From Sphingopyxis sp. DBS4 (GTDB lineage: Bacteria; Pseudomonadota; Alphaproteobacteria; Sphingomonadales; Sphingomonadaceae), in assembly GCF_024628865.1 (NCBI RefSeq), contig NZ_CP102384.1:2925001-2989000 (forward strand): a stretch of DNA of 64,000 nt, written 5' to 3'. A program made the position numbers and the translations under genes. Below are positions 59,388 through 64,000 of the stretch, piece by piece. Within the stretch, counting starts at the first letter, position 1. Every line of letters starts with the position of its first letter. The notes beneath the pieces were generated by a model. That model saw nothing but the letters and a program-made list of their open reading frames with translations. It had not been told where the DNA came from and searched no databases.

Positions 59388-60065
59388 CTAGGGCAGGGGC
59401 GGCCGGTCGGCAATGCGGGCGTTGGCGCTTGCCAATTTTCCGCGCAGCGCGCGCGCGAAGCCTTCATGGAGCGCGGCGGCGACGTCGGGCTGGGCGGCGA
59501 GATAGGCGCGCAATCCCGCCGCCGGGATGAACCACAGCCGCGAATTGCAGGTCAGCACGACCGTGCCGGTCGCGTGGGCGCCGTCGAGCACCGTCGCCTC
59601 GCCGATCAGCGCGCCGTCGGCGACCGCGCCGACGTCCTGACCGTCGCGGCGGACCGCCGCCGCACCCTCAGCGAGATAGAAGAGGCAGGGCGCCGCCTCA
59701 TTTTCGCGGATCAGCACCTCACCGCGCCGCGCCGAAATCCAGTGACCATGGTCGATCAGCGCGCGCGCCGCCGCGGGGCCCAGTCCGTCGAAATGGCGCT
59801 CGCGCAACAATTGCTCCTCGGCCGAGAAGCGGACCTTGCTCGCGCGCAGCCACAGCCGCGCGATCAGGCCGAGATTGACGAGCAATATGGCAAGGATGAG
59901 CAAGGTATAGCCCGTTCCGTGCCAGCCAAGGATGGCGACGGGCAGCGCGAGCAGCGCCGCGATCGCCAGCCCGAGCCGGACATGATCGACCCGCGCGACG
60001 AGGCTTGCCGCCAGCAGCACGACAAGCGCCCCATATCCAAACCAGGCCGGATCGAAACCGGTCAT
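59388..60065 (-). CDS. Membrane protein with cyclic-nucleotide-binding domain
   Basis: A 225-residue protein. Two to three hydrophobic helices lie at about 12-70 (with the segment LGLAIAALLALPVAILGWHGTGYTLLILAILLVNLGLIARLWL). The cNMP-binding-like domain spans about 85-205: SARRGEVLIRENEAAPCLFYLAEGAAAVRRDG, followed by DGALIGEATVLDGAHATGTVVLTCNSRLWFIP. The phosphate-binding cassette reads GALIGEATVLDGAHATGTV, which has the G and E but not the usual Arg in RAAT, so cyclic-nucleotide binding is doubtful. Popeye-like architecture. Function unknown. Confidence 0.78.
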   Translation of the reverse strand: MTGFDPAWFGYGALVVLLAASLVARVDHVRLGLAIAALLALPVAILGWHGTGYTLLILAILLVNLGLIARLWLRASKVRFSAEEQLLRERHFDGLGPAAARALIDHGHWISARRGEVLIRENEAAPCLFYLAEGAAAVRRDGQDVGAVADGALIGEATVLDGAHATGTVVLTCNSRLWFIPAAGLRAYLAAQPDVAAALHEGFARALRGKLASANARIADRPPLP

Positions 60066-60343
60066 AGGCAGCCTTTTCGCATCGAGGCCCTAACCGGGCC
60101 ACCAGCAGCATGGCGTTATCGCCAACCCCATAACGTTACCGATTACCCAACACCTTGACCGCGACGACCCACGCAGCCCGGTTGTTGCAATAATTTATCA
60201 GTTTTTATCGATCGAGAAAAGCATAGGTGCGTAAAAGCCACCAAAATGCTAATTTTCTCTTCCCAAGGGTATGCGCGCATTGCGTCGGCGGCGCATTCAC
60301 GCCATGGCGGCCCGCGATTCGACGCAGAATGAAGACAAGAGAT

Positions 60344-61717
60344 ATGACGCAATCATGGCAACCGCAGAGCTGGCGCACGCACGAAGCGCGGCAGCTTCCC
60401 ACCTATCAGGACGCCGCCGCGCTGGCGGCTGCCGAAAAGGAGCTGTCGAGCTATCCGCCGCTGGTCTTTGCCGGCGAGGCGCGTGACCTGACCGCCGAAC
60501 TCGGCCGCGTGGCGGAAGGCAAGGCCTTCCTGCTCCAGGGCGGCGACTGCGCCGAAAGCTTTGCCGAATTCCATCCGAACAACATTCGCGACACCTTCCG
60601 CGTCCTGCTCCAGATGGCCGTCGTGCTGACCTTCGCATCGAAAATGCCGGTGGTGAAGCTCGGCCGCATGGCGGGCCAGTTCGCCAAGCCGCGCTCGGCC
60701 GACATGGAAGATGTGGATGGCGTCGAACTGCCCAGCTATCGCGGCGACATCATCAACGACATCGGTTTCGAGGCGGCGGGCCGCGAGCCCGACCCGGCGC
60801 GGATGATCAAGGCGTATAACCAGTCAGCGGCGACGCTCAATCTGCTGCGCGCCTTCGCGAACGGCGGCTACGCGAATCTGCATCAGGTCAACGCTTGGAC
60901 GCATGACTTCATGGACCGCAGCCCGTGGGCGAAGAAATATCAGGAAACCGCGGGGCGGATTTCCGAAGCCCTCGCCTTCATGGAAGCGTGTGGGGTCACG
61001 CCCGAGACGGTGCCGCAGATCAAGGGCACCAGCTTCTACACCAGCCACGAGGCGCTGCTGCTCCCCTATGAGCAGGCGCTGACACGGCAGGACAGCCTGA
61101 CCGGCGGCTGGTACGACACCTCGGGCCATTTCCTGTGGGTCGGCGACCGCACCCGCTTCGAGGGGTCGGCGCATATTGAATATCTGCGCGGCATCGGCAA
61201 TCCGGTCGGCATGAAATGCGGGCCAAGCCTCGAGCCCGACGTGCTGCTGCGCCTGCTCGACACGCTGAACCCCAATCATGTGCCGGGGCGGATGACGCTG
61301 ATCACCCGCTACGGCCACGACAAGATCGAGGCGCATCTGCCGAAGCTGGTGCGCGCGGTGAAGGAATCGGGGCATCCGGTCGTCTGGTCGTGCGACCCGA
61401 TGCACGGCAACGTCATCAAGACCTCGACCGGCTACAAGACGCGGCCCTTCGAGCGCATCCTCGCCGAGGTGCGCGGCTTCTTCGCCGTGCACCGCGCCGA
61501 GGGCACGCATGGCGGCGGCATCCATATCGAGATGACCGGCCAGAACGTCACCGAATGCACCGGCGGCGCGATGGACGTGACCCAGATGGACCTCGCCGAC
61601 CGCTATCACACGCACTGCGACCCGCGGCTCAATGCGGGGCAGTCGCTGGAACTGGCGTTCCTGCTGGCGGAAATGCTCAATCAGGAAATGTCGGACCGGG
61701 CGAAGCAGGCGGCCTGA
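60344..61717 (+). CDS. aroF: Class II DAHP synthase
   Basis: A 457-residue type II 3-deoxy-7-phosphoheptulonate synthase, first step of the shikimate pathway. [108 protein letters not shown] and WSCDPMHGN (metal-binding Cys and His) are hallmarks. The ATG at 60344 gives the family N-terminus. The 278 bases upstream are AT-rich (60181-60240) and should contain the promoter, but no clear -35/-10 pair was found, nor an obvious attenuator. Confidence 0.96.
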   Translation: MTQSWQPQSWRTHEARQLPTYQDAAALAAAEKELSSYPPLVFAGEARDLTAELGRVAEGKAFLLQGGDCAESFAEFHPNNIRDTFRVLLQMAVVLTFASKMPVVKLGRMAGQFAKPRSADMEDVDGVELPSYRGDIINDIGFEAAGREPDPARMIKAYNQSAATLNLLRAFANGGYANLHQVNAWTHDFMDRSPWAKKYQETAGRISEALAFMEACGVTPETVPQIKGTSFYTSHEALLLPYEQALTRQDSLTGGWYDTSGHFLWVGDRTRFEGSAHIEYLRGIGNPVGMKCGPSLEPDVLLRLLDTLNPNHVPGRMTLITRYGHDKIEAHLPKLVRAVKESGHPVVWSCDPMHGNVIKTSTGYKTRPFERILAEVRGFFAVHRAEGTHGGGIHIEMTGQNVTECTGGAMDVTQMDLADRYHTHCDPRLNAGQSLELAFLLAEMLNQEMSDRAKQAA

Positions 61718-61731
61718 GCCCAACCATTTTG

Positions 61732-61816
61732 GTGTGCCCCCGCGAAGGCGGGGGCCCATCTCCTGTTGTGCCGAAATTAAGCGGCAGATGATGGGTCCCC
61801 GCCTTCGCGGGGACAC
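61732..61816. repeat. Extragenic palindrome, GTGTGCCCCCGCGAAGG type
   Basis: Inverted arms with a few mismatches and a loop around GCCGAAATTAAGC, placed between the convergent aroF and M28 peptidase genes. Related to 29383-29470 (both include CCCATCTCCTG). Confidence 0.85.
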
Positions 61817-61832
61817 GCTGCTTTATTTCCCC

Positions 61833-63335
61833 TTATTTGGCTTTCCCCGGCCAGCGCTGCGTATCAGCGAAGGCGCGGCCCAGCGCGACGTGCAGGTCGG
61901 CATCCTCGGCCGCGCCGCCGAGCGGCACCTTGTCGGAGAATTCGTCGGCGGGCTCGTGATAGTCGCTGCCGAGGAATTTTTCGAGCAGCGCCATGTCCGA
62001 AAAGCTGCCGCCGACCATCAGCGAGGTCACGCCCTTGGCGCCGAGCGCCCAGCCGTCCTGCCGCTGAATGAAGGGATCGGCCTCGCCGTCGTCGTCGATC
62101 TTGCGGCCGAGTTCGCCCGCGACCGCGCGCACCATCGCGTCATAGGCGGGCTTGCCGCGGCCGATCGTCGCGACCGGGGTGCCGCGCGGAGAGATGGCTA
62201 TGGTGTCGATGTTGAGCGCGACGGTGATATCCGAAAGCGGCACGACCGGATAGTCGGCGAACCAGTGTGCGCCGAGCAGCCCCTTCTCCTCCGAGGTCGT
62301 CGCCATGAAATAGATGTCGCGATCGGGCCGCGCGCCGCCGGCGAGCCGCTTTGCGACCGCGATCAGCACCGCGATCCCGCTCGCATTATCGACCGCGCCG
62401 TTGCAGATGCGATCTTTCGGATCGTCGGGGGCGCAGATGCCGAGATGGTCCCAGTGACCGAGGAACAGCACCGCCTTGCCGTCGGGCTTTGCACCGGGCA
62501 GCTTGGCGATGATGTTGTTGCTCTGGTAGGCGCGCACGGTTGCCGTCGCCGTGATGTCGGCGGTCACGGGCAGCAAGGCGCCCTTGTAACCCGCCGCCTT
62601 AGCCGCCGCGCCGAGCGCGGCGCCGTCCCGCCCCGCCCGCTTGAACAGGGCGTCGGCGGCTTCGGGCGACAGGAAGCCGGTGACCGACGCGCCCGCCTTT
62701 GCGGATGCCAGCCGCGTCGTCGTGCGGCTCGCCGCCTCGCGAAGCTGCCACCACGGCACCGCGTCGGTCGCGATGACGAGCACTCCCGCCGCGCCCGCAT
62801 CGGCGAGCATCTGCCGCCGTTCGCGATAGCGCGGCAAATCCTTGCCGAACGGCGCGGCGTCGAAAAGCATGATCGCGAGCTTGCCTTTGACGTCCGCGTT
62901 CACCCTGCCCGCGCCGTCGATGCCGTATCCCACGAAGACGACCGGCACGTCCGCGAGCGACACCGACGCGTCGCGGCCGGTCAGGACGATGCCGTCGTCG
63001 TCGAACGCCAGATCGCCGCCGCCGGCCTTGAACGTTGCGCTTCCCCCCGTTGCCTGCGTCTCGACCAGCGGCACCCCCTGGAGCCACGGCGTCGCGCTAC
63101 CCGGAACGGGCTCGAGCCCCGCCTTCGCCCATTCGCCGACGATATAGGCGATGGTGCGATCCTCCCCCTCGGTGCCGGGCCCGCGCCCCTCGAAGGCATC
63201 GCTGGAAAGAATGCGGATATGGTCCGCGAGTTCGGCCTCGGTGACCGGCGCATCGGCATCCTTCGCGTAACTTGCGGGCGCGATGGCGATCAGGGCGGCG
63301 GCCGCGATGGCGGCCCGGAACGGGAGGATTTTCAT
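61833..63335 (-). CDS. M28-family peptidase with PA-like insert
   Basis: A 500-residue secreted zinc peptidase. The signal peptide MKILPFRAAIAAAALIAIAPASYA ends near residue 24. A PA-like domain (about 115-245; DVPVVFVGYGIDGAGRVNADVKGKLAIMLFDAAPF...) is inserted before the catalytic core. Zinc ligands are in LGHWDHLG, GAVDNASGIA, TTSEEKGLLGA, LNIDTIAI and a C-terminal His (YHEPADEF). It is a different subtype from the M28 protein at 32944. The start ATG 63335 follows GGGAGGA. Upstream 92 in-frame codons overlap a palindromic repeat and are not coding. Confidence 0.9.
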   Translation of the reverse strand: MKILPFRAAIAAAALIAIAPASYAKDADAPVTEAELADHIRILSSDAFEGRGPGTEGEDRTIAYIVGEWAKAGLEPVPGSATPWLQGVPLVETQATGGSATFKAGGGDLAFDDDGIVLTGRDASVSLADVPVVFVGYGIDGAGRVNADVKGKLAIMLFDAAPFGKDLPRYRERRQMLADAGAAGVLVIATDAVPWWQLREAASRTTTRLASAKAGASVTGFLSPEAADALFKRAGRDGAALGAAAKAAGYKGALLPVTADITATATVRAYQSNNIIAKLPGAKPDGKAVLFLGHWDHLGICAPDDPKDRICNGAVDNASGIAVLIAVAKRLAGGARPDRDIYFMATTSEEKGLLGAHWFADYPVVPLSDITVALNIDTIAISPRGTPVATIGRGKPAYDAMVRAVAGELGRKIDDDGEADPFIQRQDGWALGAKGVTSLMVGGSFSDMALLEKFLGSDYHEPADEFSDKVPLGGAAEDADLHVALGRAFADTQRWPGKAK

Positions 63336-63458
63336 GGGCCCGCCGCATGGCATGGCCGGATTGAGCAGGCAAGGCGCGTTCGTCGAACGACGGACGGCGG
63401 GCGCAACAGTGCTGGATTGGATTCGGACAGAGGCGCAGAGAACGCAGAGGATCGAAAC

Positions 63459-63614
63459 TTTTTGTTCACGCGGAGACGCGGAGGCGCGGAGAAATGGCGA
63501 TTGCCGCAAAGCGGCCTTTTCCTGCGGTCTCGCGTTACAAACGAAAGTTCGAGAAAGGGAGGGGCCTGTCGGCCCAATCATCTCCGCGCCTCCGCGTCTC
63601 CGCGTGAACAAAAA
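63459..63614. repeat. Large inverted repeat, GCGGAGACGCGGAGG type
   Basis: Perfect 34-base arms, 63459-63492 (TTTTTGTTCACGCGG...) and 63581-63614, flank 88 bases. Partly complementary GCGCAGAG / CTCTCTGCGC sequences extend it further on both sides. The region between the M28 peptidase start and the CoA-ester lyase has no gene. Confidence 0.9.
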
Positions 63615-63648
63615 TCTTTACGCTCTCTGCGCTTCCGCGCGAATTGAT

Positions 63649-64000
63649 TTACCGGCGTTTCAGCAACGCGCGGGCGGCGGCGACGTGCATGTCCTCGATC
63701 ATCCGTCCCTCGTGCCGCTGCGCGCCGCCGGTCGCAGCCGCGACCAGCGCCTCGGCCGCAGCGATCTCGCGCGGCGAGGGTGCGAAGGCAGTATTGCACG
63801 GGTCGACCTGCGACGGGTGGATCAGTGTCTTGCCGTCGAAGCCGAGCCGTCGCCCCTCGGCCGCTTCCGCTGCGAAGCCCGCCGCATCGTCGATCGCATT
63901 ATAGACGCCGTCGAAGCACCAGACGCCGCCCGCGCGCGCCGCGAGCACGATCGCCTGAATCGCATGGCTCATCGCACCGCGGTCCATGCCATCGGGCAGC
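63649..64000 (-). CDS. CoA-ester lyase (HpcH/HpaI-CitE family), 5' part missing
   Basis: The C-terminal 116 residues of a citrate lyase beta-like/malyl-CoA lyase-type protein, continuing beyond position 64000. Segments LPDGMDRGAMSHAIQAIVLAARAGGVWCFDGVYNAIDDAAGFAAEAAEGRRLGFDGKTLIHPSQVDPCNTAFAPSPREIAAAEALV fit the family, where KTLIHPSQ is diagnostic. The lyase reaction on acyl-CoA is probable, but the substrate cannot be told from this half. Confidence 0.85.
   Translation of the reverse strand, partial: LPDGMDRGAMSHAIQAIVLAARAGGVWCFDGVYNAIDDAAGFAAEAAEGRRLGFDGKTLIHPSQVDPCNTAFAPSPREIAAAEALVAAATGGAQRHEGRMIEDMHVAAARALLKRR

Noticed and set aside
60227..60343. N-terminal extension of the DAHP synthase from 60227
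   Set aside because: The 39 extra residues are not family-like; the AT-rich sequence upstream reads as a promoter region.
63341..63611. Extended N-terminus of the second M28 peptidase
   Set aside because: Passes through an inverted repeat and has no signal peptide; ATG 63335 begins a clear signal peptide.

Overview
This 64-kb window is a contiguous piece of the core chromosome of a GC-rich alphaproteobacterium. The best fit is the Sphingomonadales, probably a Sphingopyxis-like organism. That placement is inferred from the encoded proteins and gene order (CtrA with a TTAA-N7-TTAA box, single-gene Coq7 and Coq4, class II DAHP synthase, many signal-peptide hypothetical proteins of sphingomonad type) and from abundant extragenic palindromes; no database search was possible. 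Genes are densely packed, and many adjacent starts and stops overlap in ATGA or TTGA junctions. I saw no rRNA, tRNA, prophage, insertion sequence or CRISPR array.

Layout. 1-5.9 kb: purC (cut by the window edge), an acyl-CoA hydratase, an ArsR-SRPBCC pair with a clear operator/promoter, a PhoD-type phosphatase and a DUF3667 membrane protein. 6-14.7 kb: proA, nadD, rsfS, rlmH, an EnvC-like factor, ctpA, dsbB and coq7. This run is interrupted between proA and nadD by a frameshifted gene and a ribbon-helix-helix/RelE-ParE toxin-antitoxin pair. 14.8-21 kb: a SulP transporter, an S9 peptidase, pmbA and a CysQ-like phosphatase. 21-24 kb: a short alpha operon (rpsM-rpsK-rpoA-rplQ, no rpsD) with leader hairpins and a strong terminator. 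24.2-27.1 kb: an uncharacterised GbsR-DUF4166-TIGR01777 operon. 27.2-34.8 kb: prolyl oligopeptidase, DUF4282, fRMsr, three small secreted glycine/tyrosine-rich proteins, an M28 peptidase and a PilZ protein. 34.9-35.8 kb: ctrA with an autoregulatory-looking promoter. 35.8-39.8 kb: LysR, pirin, azoR, wrbA and a LigB-type dioxygenase, a likely quinone/electrophile defence cluster with two near-identical intergenic hairpins. 39.8-46.5 kb: queA, a cyclophilin, coaD, ispA, xseB, a membrane protein and purL. 46.6-48.7 kb: DUF72, a DUF559 nuclease gene enclosed by inverted repeats, and coq4. 48.7-56.5 kb: DUF418, Hpt, tusA, der, bamB, a TPR protein, panB, and a pair of paralogous membrane proteins with an XRE regulator. 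56.7-64 kb: an aldo/keto reductase, glpQ, a YffB-like protein, a cyclic-nucleotide-binding membrane protein, class II aroF, a second M28 peptidase and the 3' part of a CoA-ester lyase.

Functionally the window mixes core metabolism (purine, proline, NAD, CoA, ubiquinone, isoprenoid, shikimate), ribosome and RNA maturation (RsfS, RlmH, Der, QueA, ribosomal proteins, RpoA), envelope assembly (BamB with its TPR partner, EnvC-like, CtpA, DsbB) and cell-cycle control (CtrA). The least explained parts are the DUF559 cassette, the GbsR-DUF4166-TIGR01777 operon, the membrane-paralogue/XRE module, the remnant of a YffB start next to yffB, and the many palindromes between genes.
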